This document shows positions 34,075 through 47,071 of a DNA stretch of 64,000 nucleotides, piece by piece; positions within the stretch are counted from its first letter, which is position 1; each line of letters opens with the position of its first letter. Below the pieces are notes generated by a model. The model saw nothing but the letters and a program-made list of their open reading frames with translations, was not told the origin of the DNA and ran no database searches. The DNA lies in NCBI GenBank assembly GCA_035235625.1, contig CP141140.1, positions 3,891,330 to 3,955,329 on the forward strand. The letters are read 5' to 3'. The position numbers and the translations under genes were made by a program. This DNA is from Saururus chinensis. Taxonomy: Eukaryota > Streptophyta > Magnoliopsida > Piperales > Saururaceae.

Positions 34075-37000
34075 TGTAAGGACCCTCATCTTTAAACCGG
34101 TTTTGATTTTTATTTAATTATGGGTTATCGTGCAATTTATGTGTTTTCTGATCTTATTCGGTGATTTTGTAAATAAATAGAGTTTGTGATGGTTTTAACC
34201 AAAATTAACTTCAATATTAGTGGTTTTAAGTGATTTTAAACCAAATGTGAATTTTTGGAATTTTTTGGATTTTTCACTATTTTCCCAAAAATTAGGGTTT
34301 TGGCGGGACCCCTGTGGACCCCACGGTCGAAAATTTTATTTTTGTGTCAAAAGAACCTAGACATATACTTAAGGTCACACAAAAATTTTCAGAATTTTAT
34401 TAGGCTTAATTCGTGCTTAAATTTGCAAAATAACCACTTTTAGCCTACTTTTCATATGTACACCCCAAAACTTACCTATGCCTACCCCAACCCTTACTAT
34501 AAAAGGGCAAACCAGAGCCATTTCTATTTTTGGGAATAGGCTAAGGAAGGAGGTCTGGCCTAATCCCCACTTAGGCCCGAATTAGAAGCCGATTAAGGTA
34601 AGCTTGCTCTAATTAAGCACTAATCCATGGCTTTTCTCTTAATTTCTTCTAAATCTACCATTTTCCCCTTGATTCAATTCGTTTTTGACCATCAAAAGCT
34701 ACTGATTTGTGTTTTACTACAAACCCTAACATTCAAAATTCGATTTTTACTACCAACAAGCCCTAGATCTAAGATTTGATTAGGGATTTCTTAAGTAAAT
34801 CGATTTCTATTGGTGTTTGATTCAAACTCATTGTATTTTCAAGGATTTCAAGAAGGGTGACTCTTCAATCCGAGCTTAATCAAGTGCTGAGGTAATGGGT
34901 CTTCAAAATCTCTGTTTATCCATGGTAAAACTCTTCATTTTTTTGGCTTACTTCGAAATGGTTTGCTTGATTTAGTGTGTTAATGGTAAGATTAGAAAAT
35001 GGAATTATTTAATCCCGATTTCTTAGGGTTTTGCATTATTATGGTTTGGTTTGATATTCTGGAAGTCAAGGAGGACTTTTGATGATGATTAGGGTGTTAG
35101 ATGTGGATTTGAAGTGTTATCTATGGTGTTTCGGTTTAGATTTGCGAAAGGAAGAAGATGACTGTTCTGCCATGTTGGCGATCGATCGGCCTTGCAGGGC
35201 GATCGATCGGCTGAACTGAAATTTTCAAAATTTTGCGTGTAACCGATCGAACGGCCTGAAGGGCGATCAATCGGCTACACAGAAAATTGCATGTTGAGTG
35301 TATGATGCCTATTTTGATGATTCCACTTTGGCTTGCCAATTTTATATGAATGTGGAGTGTTTTAAGCTATGTTAGGCTACTGGAAATGCATGCTATTGAG
35401 TTTATGGAGTTGAGATATATGCTTAGTGATGGTGGAATGACTTATGTTTTGTGGCATGATGTTGGAATCGTTATTTTGAAATTATGAATAGTTGTTTCCC
35501 TTTGGTTAAGCATATTTCCGTAGGACTACAATCATTGTTGGACAGATTTGTCATGATAAATTGTGATTAATGGTGTGTGAATGTTGGTGAATACCATGAC
35601 TCAATGATGAAATGAGTGATGTTATAGGTGTTTAGCCTTTGTGGTTGAGTTTTGAATCTAGCTAAGATTTCAACAATTCTTCTACTATGATTTCCGCTGG
35701 AATTCATGTTTAGGTAGAAATTCACATGTGTAGTGTGGTAGTGAGTTGATTTTCAAGCATGTTAATATGCATCATGTGAAAGGCTTCTACTAGTTACACA
35801 CACACATGTGGGGGTTAAATGATGATGTTGAAGCTTAATATCATGATTATGAATGATGCATTAGGGGCTGGTGAGAGCACTTATCATGATTAGGGTTCAT
35901 GTATGCTTTGCCCCCGCATGTACCATGCTGCACGCATCATGAAAATGGATTTCCAATTGAGGCTTCATCGTGATTAATCGAATTTGACCGATTGGATGCA
36001 ATGTGATGGAATTGCGTGCCGGGTTTATCGGTCGTGGATTGATCGCAAGTTGATTGGTCCGAAAGGACATGTTTTGATTTGAAGTTCCTGTGTGGAACGA
36101 TTTGGAGTTCCTGTGTGGAACGAGTGCACTCCCCGGGTTGAGTCTTGTTTAATGGAATGATGTGGGGACGAGTTGTGTACTTGTCTTGCGGATACGTGAG
36201 AATATTTTTATGTGTGTCATCCGGACCACGAGAATCCAGTGTGGTATGCCGTGTGCACCCTGCTACCACGTGTTCTAGGGTTCTCTGTGTGAGAACTCGG
36301 GCTCTTCCCTCCGCAGGAGATGTCCCTGGGCGAACACCCCTGCTCTAGATTCTCTGTGTGAGAATGGGACATCCTTGGCCAGGATCGTCCAGGGCGAGCA
36401 GTATTAGGGATTGACAACCCCGATCTTTCTTGAATTCTTGTGTAGAATTTTGTACCATGACACGCCTTCGTGGCCTTGTCTATGCTCCCGTACGTGTGAC
36501 GTCAATGTGTGATTACTCCTTGATGGAGGTTGATTGTGATAACATTATGCATGTGGGAATATGTATGTTAGAGATACATCCATGCATGTTGATATTGATG
36601 TTATGCATGTGGAATATGTATGTTAGAGATACATCCATGCATGTTGATGTTGATGTTATGCATGTGGAATATGTATGTTAGAGATACATCCATGCATGTT
36701 GATGTTGATGTTATGCATGTGGGAATATGTATGTTAGAGATACATCCATGCATGTTGATATTGATGTTATGCATGTGGAATATGTATGTTAGAGATACAT
36801 CCATGCATGCTGATTTTGATGTTATGCATGTGGAATATGTATGTTAGAGATACATCCATGCGGGATTGGTTATGATGTGAATGCATGTGGGAATATGTAT
36901 GCTAGAGATACATCCATGCAGGTTGAATTATGCATTTTGATGCAGTGTTAAGTGATATGAATGTGTGATCAGAAAGTGATGCACCATGTAAATCTTTGAT

Positions 37001-37562
37001 CTGAAACAATCTCATTTCTAAGCTATCGTATTTTCTACGTTGACAGTGATATTAAAAACATTGCTGAGTGTTAAAACTCACCCCTCTTTTGTGTTTTGAT
37101 TTGGGGCTGCGTGGTGCGACACGCAGACGGACAGGATTGCCTTTTTGAGGAAAGGTCAGAGGTAGCTTGGGTGTGATGATGGAGATCGTTGCGTGACTTT
37201 CCTTCATTTTGTTTCATGTTTTATGTTAGAACCTATGTGTAGGGTTCTTTGTTGTGGATTTATGTCACATGTTACAGTTATGTTTGCTTATGACTTATTT
37301 TGAGCCGGTGTGGGCTTTACTTAAAACTAAGCTTGTGGGTTTGAGATTGTTGTTTACTTTGTGATAAGCAACACCTTTTTCTTCCCTTTTATTTACTCTT
37401 GCTCAAAGGATTGTGCGCACTCCGTGTTGCCGTTAATCGCCCGTGGTTAGGGATTAAGTCTTCCGCTAGAATCGTTTCTCAATTTCACTTCGTCGCCCCC
37501 GCACGCTATGACCGGCCCTTGGACCGGGTTCGGCTCGGGTCGGGCATCGCCGGGGCGTGACA
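34075..37562 (+). mobile_element. Solo LTR-B copy 2 nested in LTR-C
   Basis: Starts TGTAAGGACCCTCATC and ends CGGGGCGTGACA. The exact 5-bp duplication ACTTA is at 34070-34074 and 37563-37567. 3488 bp. TATA box TATAAAAG (34498-34505), consensus 5' splice site AAGGTAAGC (34595-34603), two paired-palindrome motifs (35175-35212 and 35243-35280), tandem array (36540-36925), and GAGTGTTAAAACTC followed by ACCCC (37065-37083). Youngest layer of the three-level nest. Confidence 0.95.
36540..36925. repeat. About 53-bp tandem array in LTR-B copy 2
   Basis: Seven units with ATGTATGTTAGAGATACATC followed by CATGCATGTTGATGTTGATG. Unit boundaries are regular, with 1-3 differences between units. Confidence 0.9.
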
Positions 37563-37874
37563 ACTTATATCTCACTTAGTATACTTACTTTTCACTTCAT
37601 AATCTGTACGTTATGCTTGTACAATTATGAACACTCTTACTGTCTGACAAACCTCACCCATCATACCCATATCCTCTGTCATCCGTCATACGCTTACACA
37701 TCCATATCCAAATCCAGACAAAATCTCAATCACCTCTTACTGTCCATCACTCATACCTTTGCCCACATACACTTACACATATCCATAGCATAGTCAAATA
37801 GTCATCATACGTATGTATGTCTATCACACATACATATAACATACACATACAGTCATACATACGCAGCTTACAAA

Positions 37875-38265
37875 CATGCTCACTAGTCATCACTAGTGCA
37901 TACATACATATTTATACATCAAACATACACGCTAGCCATCACTAGCACATGCATACATACGTCAAACATACACGCTAGCCATCACTAGTACATGCATAAT
38001 CCATACACACTCCAAACATGCACGCTAGCCATCACTAGCACATGCATAATCCATACACATACATACGTTAAACATACACGCTAGCCATCACTAGCACATG
38101 CATAATCCATACATACTCCAAACATGCACGCTAGCCATCACTAGCACATGCATACATACGTCAACATACACGCTAGCCGTCACTAGCACATACTCAATCA
38201 ACGTACAAAACTTACCAACAAACACGCTAGTCATCACTAGCACATACTTACATCCAACATACTTA
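37875..38265. repeat. Tandem array of CTAGCCATCACTAG units in LTR-C copy 1
   Basis: Eight or so units, 40-60 bp each, all containing the small hairpin CTAGCCATCACTAG (CTAG-CCATCA-CTAG) and usually CACATGCATAATCCATACA. The matching array in LTR-C copy 3 is at 62740-63220, in reverse orientation. Confidence 0.88.
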
Positions 38266-38459
38266 CAGCCAACATGCATGTCATATGCATTTCAACATAC
38301 CATATAATCATGCTTACATGTACATCATGCAATCGGATCGTTACTTTAACATCCAAAGCATGGAATCATACAATCCTAGCATGCTGCTACTCATTCAAAG
38401 CATGCTATCATGAAATTACGAGTTCAAAGCTCCCCTACCTCGTAATCATGACGTTTGAT

Positions 38460-40450
38460 GGTGAGCACACGACGGTGCGGCGTCTATAGCGGAGTTGGCG
38501 GCCAAAACCATTGCATGGATGAGAGAGTTGCTGTCCCAAGGGTTTTAGGATGTGCCGGAAACAATCACGGCCAAACAAGGTATCAGAAATCAATGCGGTA
38601 AAACCAGCGATCCACTGCGGCACACTAGGGCTGCTAGGAGAAAAGTCAAGCCAACCTAGGTGGCAGTGTGACTAGAAGTCGAGGGTGTATTCACTGAAGA
38701 TCGGCTGGTGGCTAAAACGTGCACAGCCGGCCACAAGACATCAAAATCGGTTGTGGACAGCACCCAACGGCGACGATTTCGGTCAACAAAGGCCCACATA
38801 AGGGTAGAGAGCGTGGAGCAACGCTCGAGGACAAAGGAAGGGTGGAGGAGGGCTATGTGTCAACTCCACTCGGTGGCAAAGCCAGCCGATGGTCAGGCGG
38901 CACAAATGCGGTGCCTAAACCCAGAAGTACAAACATGGCCACATGCACATGCGACCCAAAGGGCGGGGGAGATGGCTGAACGGAGACAACCCAAGGCCCA
39001 CAAAAGCCAATAGGACTAAGGCCCTAGCGGTGGCCAATCTAAGTGGTGACATCGCCAATCGCCACCCACAACCAATACCCATGGTGCGGGCAGCTGTGCA
39101 TCTCGCACTACAGAGAGCAAAGGGAGGGTTCAGGGTCGAGCAAAGGCCATGAGGCTGTCACTAGCCAAGGCCTGTGCAGGTGAACTCGTCCACCTTCTGT
39201 CAAAGTAAGACATACAGATTCTTGCCAGCGGCCCTCCGGTACCAACGGCGTAAAATGGGCAAGAGGGGTCAACAGGCACACATGCCGGTGAGCGGAATAG
39301 CTAGGGTTGTGAGCCAAAGGGAGGAGCATGTGTCATAGGCGATCAAACCGTGCGAGGTGGGACCGTCTCTAGTCGTTACTAGACTGAGGCGGAATCCTCG
39401 GTGGCCATTTGGCCAATGCCGATGGCGTCAAAAGCCAAACACAGAAGGGCTGATCGAGGAAAACCCATAAGGGCGGAGCGGTCATGGGGACAGAGGCTGA
39501 ATCGGTCCAGATAGGTGGGGCCGTCCCTGGGCCATCGCCAGGCCGGGGCGGAGCCCACGGTGGTCAAGTCACCCTCACCCACCAACGATGGCGGTGCCAA
39601 CTCACTGGAAAATCCACCCATAGTATGGCGCAAATCGGACTGGGCAGAGTAGAGGACGGTAGAGGGGATGGAACCGGGCTGGGTAGGGTGGTCCACTGCC
39701 TTTGACGGACTACAGAGGAGTCGAACGAAGGTCCCGATGGCCGTGTCTCACAGCCGCCGGCCACTGTCTGATCAAGGCAGTGCAGTGGCAAACAGGGGAG
39801 GAGATGGGGAGAATGATGGAGTCGTAGGAAGGCCGATCGGGGCTGGGAGAGATGGCCCAACGCCGTCGCCGGACCAAGGCAGGGCTGGACGGAGGTCCGT
39901 CGGCCGTGGCTCACCACCAGCGGCCCCCAATTCGTCCAAACAAAGCTCGGGCAAAAATAGGGCAGAGAGGGGGAAAGAGGGCAAGGCGGCGGAGTAGAGG
40001 CCCCATGGGCCGGGAGGAGTGTCCTCCCGCCATCGCTGGCCTAGGGCGGAACCATGGGCGGCCGGCCGGCCCACGGCAGCGGCGGAATCAAAAGAAACAG
40101 TGAGGCACGGCTAACCGGGAAAAGTCGGGGCAGAGGCGGCGCGGCCATGGGCGGCCGGGGCAGTGGCCCCTCGGCGTCGCACCGCTGGGGCAGAGCCTGT
40201 GCCGGTGTCCTGCGGCCTGCTGGCGGCCGGCGGCGGCCGGGCACAGGGAACAGATGGAAAGGGGGGGCGGCGCACTGTTCAGAAATCCAGGAGGTTCTGG
40301 ATCGGGCGGGCAATCCCGATCCTTTTTTCTTTTCTTTTTTCTTTTTTCCAAACGTATCCACAACGCGCGTAAACTCACTAGTTACGCATCGAACCTCCAA
40401 AATTCGCGCCATAAGCGCGCAGCGAGGCCTGTGGCCCGCGACTAAGCCCC
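38460..40450 (-). other. GC-rich leader-like block of LTR-C copy 1, non-coding
   Basis: Between TATA side and splice-like site on the minus strand lies 2 kb of GC-rich DNA full of overlapping open frames on both strands (for example 40041-40454). The equivalent block in copy 3 (61020-62530) is clearly related (shared ends near 38460-38680 and 62340-62540) but shorter, and no frame is conserved between them. LTR-C copy 2 lacks it almost entirely. I read it as untranslated or captured sequence, not a gene. Confidence 0.6.
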
Positions 40451-41187
40451 ACACCTGACTCTACAGGTATAAATATAGGAAAAATACACAAATACACATA
40501 CGCTGAAACGTCACATTTTTTTGCCGAAAATGACCAAAAAAATAGTAGAAAAATCCTAGAAAATCATAGAAAAATCAGGGACCTTACAATACTGGAGGTG
40601 AAAGTGAATAGTAAAGTGAAAAACGGAGGGTATAAACAGAAGATGGGGCAGAATCGGCGCGCAATGCATTTCTGCCATGCCTCACGCAGCAGAATGGCAT
40701 ATTGCGCGTGTCACGCGGACATGCGGTCCACCGCGCGGTGCGGACCCACAGGCCAGCCGCAATGGGCGAACTATGTGACATCGCGCGTCTCGCGATCAAC
40801 GCACGGCTGATGCAATGCTTGCATCAGCCTGCGTAAAATAATATATAATTTTTTTTCTTTTTTTTAACTTTAAATTGCTCTAACTTTTTACCTATACTTC
40901 GGAATTGTACGTTCTTGGTACCGATGGGCTCCTATCAACGAGCCATTCGAAACAAGACCACTCAAGGATAAGTTTTACCTAGTTTCATCGTGGGCCTGCT
41001 TATAATGTGCGCTTCCACGATCGCTACATATGGCCACTAGCTCCGAATCAAGTGCTTCAAAAACCTTTATGCTCGGTTTTTAGAGTTCTACAACATTCAT
41101 TTAGGTTCCACATTCAAAATAATGTTCTAATAATATATAAAAATTCCAATAATATAACTTACCTAATATCTGGGTTGTCACAATTTT

Positions 41188-41484
41188 CAAAACTCTTTTT
41201 TTATAATAAAATTAGCATAAACAAAAAGCTCTTTTTCAAAAATATTTTTTTGTCATTCCTTGGACAAAATTATACTTAATGTGACTTACTCATTTTTAAA
41301 CTTGCGTATATTGAAATCATCACACACACATATACATATAGGATAAGGTTAAATCACACATAAATTACATAGGGTCCTACTTGAATATATACCAAAATCC
41401 ATAACACACTAGTTTTTTTATTTGTGCTCTTATTCACCAATCTCTAGGACTTTGTTTTCCTTAGTGTACTTTCAATTCAAAGAT
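41188..41484. other. AT-rich flank right of the LTR nest
   Basis: The original target of LTR-A copy g, continuing from the left flank at 31049. No gene seen. Short frames are AT-composition artefacts. Confidence 0.4.
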
Positions 41485-44175
41485 GGGTAATGTCACATCC
41501 GAGAATTTCACACAATTTTTTTTGCACTATAATGATTATAAATAGGGGAAATAACAAAATTTGAAGCCTATAAAAATAGTTTTTTATAAATTTAAATTAT
41601 CATATATCTATTTTTCCACATAAAATTTTCTAATTCATTGTATGGTTAAACCAAACATTCTTAGGCATGAATAAAAAACAGAACACATAAACTAGCTCGT
41701 CATAGCTATGAGCTTAATCACAAATACATCTCAGGCATCTCTCAGTACAAGTCTCACAAATAATTAGAAGTCTAATCTAATATATAAGTCCAAAAATAGT
41801 ATAAACAACTTTCATCTTACCCAATACATCACATTGTGGCTAAACAATAAACTCACAATGATTTAGAGGTACACCTGAGTTAATGGAAATCAATAGAGTC
41901 CAACTCTAGGAATTCTCCACTAATAACCTGCAAAAGTCTCCATAACACTATGAGATTAAGAAAATAGAGAAAATGAATATTTTTATATTCAATAGAAAAG
42001 TTGTAATCAGTGAACTCTATAAGTCCATATATAAATGCACTCATGAAATATAACATAAAGCAAAAAGGGCAACATAATAATTAAATCTCCACATACAACA
42101 AATTTAGGCTCATACACACTATCTTACAAAACATTCTTCCACTTACTCTTATCAACTTACTCAAATCTTTACACTTATCATCTTGCTCAAACGTCTTACT
42201 CAAAATCTTACACATACAGTCTTACTCGGAAGCTTACACTTACAGTCATGATAAAAAATGTCCACTTACAAACTTAGAATCTTACACTTACTATTGACAA
42301 CTTGAGCTCATTACCATTTAATCAACTCAAGCGCAAAGAAAAGGAATGCCACTGGAAGCATCACCTCAACCTCCAGGGAACATAGAGTAATGGACTTTTT
42401 CGAAGGCAAAACATACCTATGCTCATGGGCACATGATCAAATAGGTAATAGTAGATCCATGATATTACTTACCTGAATCCTCAAATGCCCACATTTAAGG
42501 GGCCTTACAGTGCAAACTAAGGCCATAAATAATAAAGTGTCTCTTTGGGCCGAAACTTACAGTGCCACACATGAATAGAATCATCTAGTGCCAACTAAGT
42601 GCAAAAACATACAATACTCTTAATAGAGGATCAAATGTCTAAGCTTAAATATAACACCAAGACAAGACTGACAAAATATACAATGCTCTCAACAAAGCAT
42701 CAAACCTCTTGACTTAAATACAACATGAAGATAACATCTCGTGGGATAATACTATGGCCAGACATGAAAAATGCACAACCGACTATTTAACAGTTGCACA
42801 AACACGAAACTAAATCTATTGAAACCTTCAGGTCTCAAACTCACAACGTTTTCATATTAGATTTATTTATAATTCAAGTTTAAATTAAGTAATTTATGCT
42901 AATACAATTATGCCAAAGAATCCTTCAGTATGATCTCCTTTAGCCAACAAATTCAAAGCTAATTCCTCTTTAAACTCTAGTCCATAAGGGTAATGCACTT
43001 TGCTTAACCCATCATTCTCATAATCAAAACTCATCATACATGTCTATTTATGGATTTAGCTTACTCCTCATATATTCATATATTCCTCATCTTCCTCCTT
43101 ATGGCCAAATCACCTTACTCAGAAGTCATCAACCTCTCACTAGTACCTTACTCATTGTTCTTACGTTCTAGTTCATAAGACATACATTATACTTATACAA
43201 TTATGTTGTGAAGTTTTCCTATCTTACAATCTCCCACAAAGGCTCTAAACCCTTTTTTGCTTACTCATTGAACCCACAACATACACTACAATCCAAACCA
43301 ACCCTTACTCGTCACTTATATACCCTCTGATATTTGTTATACTTATACTAATCCACTTCAAAATCCATACAAAATCCTTTGTCACCTCTTATTGTCTATT
43401 TTCTTTCTTTTTCGCTCCTATGTGGTGTAGTATGGCCCAAGTACCGCAACTAAGCCCCATACACGACTTTACAGGTATGAATACCATGAAAACATACCAA
43501 AAAGCAATACTGTCAAATTTCTCTGACAAAAAATGAGTTGGAAAAATAACATAAAGGTTGCAAAAAATTGAAAAAAATTAGGGATGTCATAGGTAATGGG
43601 TAAAATAACCAAGTAATTTTCTTTGATCATTTATGAAATGTGCATGGTATGGCAATGCCACAATCTTGTAACTAATTATTCAAATCATTTACTATATTGT
43701 GTTTTAAAATTTTCTTATTTCCCTGCACAATTTTATGTTTACTTAACATCTTAATCTAGCTACCACTTCCGAATTCCTATCTACCTTCTTTCCTTTAGTA
43801 AAATCGGTGATGAACTGCCCATGCCTTTCTTTATGTCTCTCACATTCCCTCTATAATAGATTCTTCTTATTCTTTGGGGTGTTCATGTGTGAAAGAAAAG
43901 ATAGCAGCCTTTGAGATCTTGATTTCTTTAGGTGTTCTCTTTGGCCATAGATCTAAGACATGGTTAGTAGTTCTTCAATTTTGTTTTTCATTGTCGATGT
44001 ACAACTGAGGTTTCTAATGGAATGATATAGTAACAATAGGACTATATTATATTCATAACCGTTTGTTAGATTTTTATCCATAATTGTTCCATTACATGTA
44101 TGGTATAGGTTATTCCATATCCGGTTTGTCCACTATTACTCGATCGGTTAACCAATTAACTGTTACCCATTACCC
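41485..44175. mobile_element. TIR element GGGTAATGGGTAA, split by solo LTR-C
   Basis: Once the solo LTR (41491-43591) and one copy of its duplication are set aside, the left end reads GGGTAATGGGTAAAATAACC. The right end (44161-44175) reads TGTTACCCATTACCC, its inverse. The element is about 585 bp and has no coding capacity. Target duplication of the TIR element itself was not resolved. Confidence 0.6.
41491..43591 (-). mobile_element. Solo LTR-C copy 2, short form
   Basis: Plus-strand ends are TGTCACATCCGAG and GGGATGTCATA (family end GGGACCTTACA, so partly mutated). Exact duplication GGTAA is at 41486-41490 and 43592-43596. 2101 bp. It aligns with 32058-34074 and with the last 200 bp of copy 1 (GCAACTAAGCCCCATACA), but lacks the tandem array and the 2-kb GC-rich block. 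AT-richer than copy 1, consistent with long decay of methylated cytosines. Confidence 0.88.
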
Positions 44176-44609
44176 TTTTTATAAGGGTTCTTAATTCAAT
44201 ATAATCTTACACTTTTTTACGCACAACTAATCTAAACAACAAACAATATAACATAATCATTGCCTACTAACTCAAATAAGTTAGCATATAATTATAAATA
44301 TTAATCTTGTGCAAAAAAATTAGTTTATGCTAAGCAACTAAAACACCAACTATATATACAATGCATTCCCTAAAAAAGTTAATTAGTCCCTAAATTCATT
44401 AATTTTCTTCTAAAATTCAATTAAAAAAGTTATCTTCCTATATATATATATGTATATATAATTCTAAGTTTGCTAACTATCAACTGACTAACCTTCACAT
44501 TTATCTAAATTCTAAGAGTTGCCTTGAGGTCACACATCCAAAATTCCAAGTCACCTAGCTATCAAAACAATATATTAATAAGTTTGTCACATCCAAAGTG
44601 AGGGAATAG
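44176..44609. other. AT-rich sequence with TATATA run; possible LTR start at 44585
   Basis: No gene. TGTCACATCCAAAGTGAGGG at 44585 looks like the start of a further LTR, continuing after LTR-D at 45902 as AGACTAAGATGG. Its 3' end could not be found, so it is only noted. Confidence 0.35.
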
Positions 44610-45896
44610 TATAATATCCTGAATTTCCCTATGTTTTAAAAATTAAATACGTAGAAAATAGGGTGTTTGACCCATTAAAATTCTTAATAAAATAACTTCC
44701 TCCCTAGATGGAATTCATGGTTAAAACTTATGTAATTAAAAAGTAGACAAAAAAACCTTCGAAATGCCACAAAGAATGCGCAAATTGAAGTTCGGATGAG
44801 AGAGATACGACTTTTCTAAGTTGAACATATCGTATAAGGCCCATTTACCCGATTTGAATGTGTATTTGGGTCATTTAAGTCGTTTTGCAGGACCAATTAA
44901 TTAGAGTTCTAAAATTAATTTTTAGAGTCCCAATTAAGTTGCCTATATGAGGGGGTTTAGCCCAAGTCTTAAGGGGATTAGGAATCCTAATCCCTACACT
45001 TATAAAAAGGCTTTTTAGGGCACAATTAAGGGGTATTTGCCCGATGGGAGGGGAGAAGGTGGTAGACGGCGAGGCTCCAGCGACGGTGGATCGACAACAA
45101 ATCGGCGATTAAGGTAAGATCGTTGCTGTTGTATTCGAGTGAAGATTAATGAAGGTTTTCGTAAATAAATTTGAATGAAAACTAAAATTTTGCAATTTGT
45201 AATTTATATGAATAGTAATAGTAGAAATTATTGTTCTGGAATTTTGTTAAACAATATAGCTCTTCTATAAATATTTATGATCCTCATGTCTGGCTGCCGA
45301 ATGACCGCGTCGGACTCCCTCAGTGGAGGGGGGTCGGGGAAGAAAAAAGGGAAAAAAAGAAAGTAAAAAAGGTGTAGGCTACGCCAGTCCCAAAATTGCC
45401 GATCTAGGCCACGACGACCCCAGATGTGTTGGCCATGGCCGTGGTGGCTTCACCATTCTGTAAAAAAAAAGAAAGAAAAATAGAAAAGGCGACCTTTTGG
45501 CCGCGAGCGAGATCACATGTTTTTTTATATGGGGACATTGCGAGATCATGACGTTGGTGGGTGTTTGAGGCTGACATTGTACTAGTGGGATCTAGTTTCT
45601 TACTTCTGCAATCTTATAAGTAATTGTTATTACTGACGTGAGAGCCAACTTTACTTAGTTGTTTATTTTTGGACATATGCTAGACTTGTACTTAGAGGGT
45701 TAACTTGTTGTTATTGAATTTTGACACGTATAATAATATCATATGTTTTGATATTCATATTTGTAAACCCTAGTTTTCACGACTTGGATATTTAATGGGA
45801 TGATTTGATTTGTGTTTAAGAAAGCAAGAAAAATTATCGTGATTTATTGCATATGTCCTTTATTAAAAAATGGTTTTGAAAATCCGAGTTGTGACA
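44610..45896 (+). mobile_element. Solo LTR-D copy 2
   Basis: Starts TATAATATCCTGAATTTCCC (TG mutated to TA) and ends GAGTTGTGACA. Exact duplication AATAG is at 44605-44609 and 45897-45901. 1287 bp. TATA box CTTATAAAAAGG (about 45000-45011) and 5' splice site AAGGTAAGA (45111-45119), then a GC-moderate block (45290-45510). Aligns with LTR-D copy 1 (4368 leftwards). Confidence 0.9.
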
Positions 45897-45901
45897 AATA
45901 G

Positions 45902-47066
45902 AGACTAAGATGGCATATATTTAACCGCACTTTGTGTACTATTTGGGCTCAATTAAAGACCTCCTTATAATAACCTTGGGTTACGACTTGGCCCACTGAT
46001 GGGGCCCAAGGTATACAAATGTAGTATATTAAATAGAAACAACCCAATAACCAGTCGAGGTAGGGGTTAAGAGTTATACAACTATTTTTATGCAAATATC
46101 TCTTCCAATTAAAAATTTATAACATACTCCCCTTTTCACCATGCAATGGATAAAATCATATTATACATTCATAAAACATTTAAATATCAATTTGGGGACA
46201 CAAGAGCTATTTTTTTGACAAACACTTATTGTGATATTGTAATAAATAATCATTCAAATTTTATAAAGTTCTAAAATATTTGCAAGATCTACACTTAAGT
46301 ACTTGTCTGCCACATATACGTAAGCTAATGAAAAATAAATGACACAATTTCCTGCCTAAACATCAAACCTAGAAGGAAAAATAAATCATCAAACTGAAGT
46401 AGGCTTCACTCTATTGCTTCGACCCTCCCATTACCTCTAAGGTCTTCTCCACAGAGAACTTGCACCACAAAAGATACTGAGTATATGTTTATACTTAGTG
46501 ACATTGCAATTCAAAAGAAAATAAATAGTTCAATGAACATATCCAGAGAGAATTTGTTGTCAATATTAATACATATGACGTAGAGATCAAAATTTATATA
46601 TACCTTTTTGCGACAAGCATACTTACAATGTAGAACTCTACTTGTGTGTTCATTAGACATGATAGTCTCATCTTGGAGTTCCCACTCGACTAGATATTAG
46701 ACTACCATCAAACGACCTCAGTCTTTGCCTCAAGCCTACCTCACCCCGTCTACAACATTAAGGGCTCAAGGACCCTAGTGTTGAGATCTCGATTGTCATG
46801 ATTGCCAAGACCTCCTATATTGCGTTAGGACTAGTCATATTTTTATGCACTAGTCCATTTGAACTTGTCTCCCAAACCAAGGGAGCAATTTTACACAACT
46901 CTTATCCTTAGAGAGCCGGAAGACCACGATCTTTTTTTGTTCCATACCATTATGTTTTTTGTAACTAAATGACTCACTTGAGAAGCCAATAAGGCACTAG
47001 GAATCTCCTACCTTTTATGTCAAATGCATCAGTTTGAAATGACCAAATTATCACATAACATGGTTC
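45902..47066. other. AT-rich repeat-like sequence, probably part of an older LTR
   Basis: No gene. 46481-46512 has CTGAGTATATGTTTATACTTAG, resembling the palindrome of the long LTRs. This suggests the segment is itself LTR material, possibly starting at 44585 and continuing beyond the LTR-B at 47072. Confidence 0.4.
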
Positions 47067-47071
47067 CATAT

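Larger units (their letters stand above)
32058..40588 (-). mobile_element. Solo LTR-C copy 1 (about 5 kb), split by LTR-B
   Basis: The plus-strand ends are TGTAATGCCCGAG at 32058 and GGGACCTTACA at 40588. Flanks are TTACT (32053-32057) and ATACT (40589-40593), a 5-bp duplication with one mismatch. The element strand is minus, starting at 40588: TATA-like (about 40470), a 2-kb GC-rich block (38460-40450), splice-like GAGGTAGGGG (38431-38442), two tandem arrays and the palindrome near 32571-32590. The LTR-B at 34075-37562 splits it cleanly. The same joined sequence is seen uninterrupted at 60861-64000 on the other strand. Length without LTR-B is about 5.0 kb, exceptional for an LTR. Confidence 0.85.
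31055..41182 (-). mobile_element. Solo LTR-A copy g, split by LTR-C
   Basis: The ends are TGTAGCGCC at 31055 (element 3' end) and, at 41182 on the minus strand, TGTGACAACCCAG (5' start). Target duplication ATTTT is at 31050-31054 and 41183-41187. The two halves, 31055-32057 and 40589-41182, align in order with other LTR-A copies: the palindrome (31430-31458, minus), the CpG-rich block (40655-40810) and TATA-side sequences. An LTR-C with its own duplication separates them. Without inserts it is about 1.6 kb. Confidence 0.88.

Noticed and set aside
36430..36847. Repeated Met-His-Val-type open frames
   Set aside because: Products of the 53-bp tandem array, with every unit translating the same way.
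37875..38265. Possible CRISPR-like array (regular repeats)
   Set aside because: Spacers are not unique, unit length varies, the setting is a plant LTR, and there are no cas genes.
38708..40458. Many overlapping open frames of 60-137 codons in the GC-rich block
   Set aside because: Frames occur on both strands, are rich in Arg, Gly and Pro, and are not conserved in the equivalent block at 61020-62530. GC composition explains them.
44585..45896. LTR-D copy 2 starting at TGTCACATCC (44585)
   Set aside because: The flanks there do not match (AAGTT against AATAG). Starting at 44610 gives the exact AATAG duplication and aligns with LTR-D copy 1.
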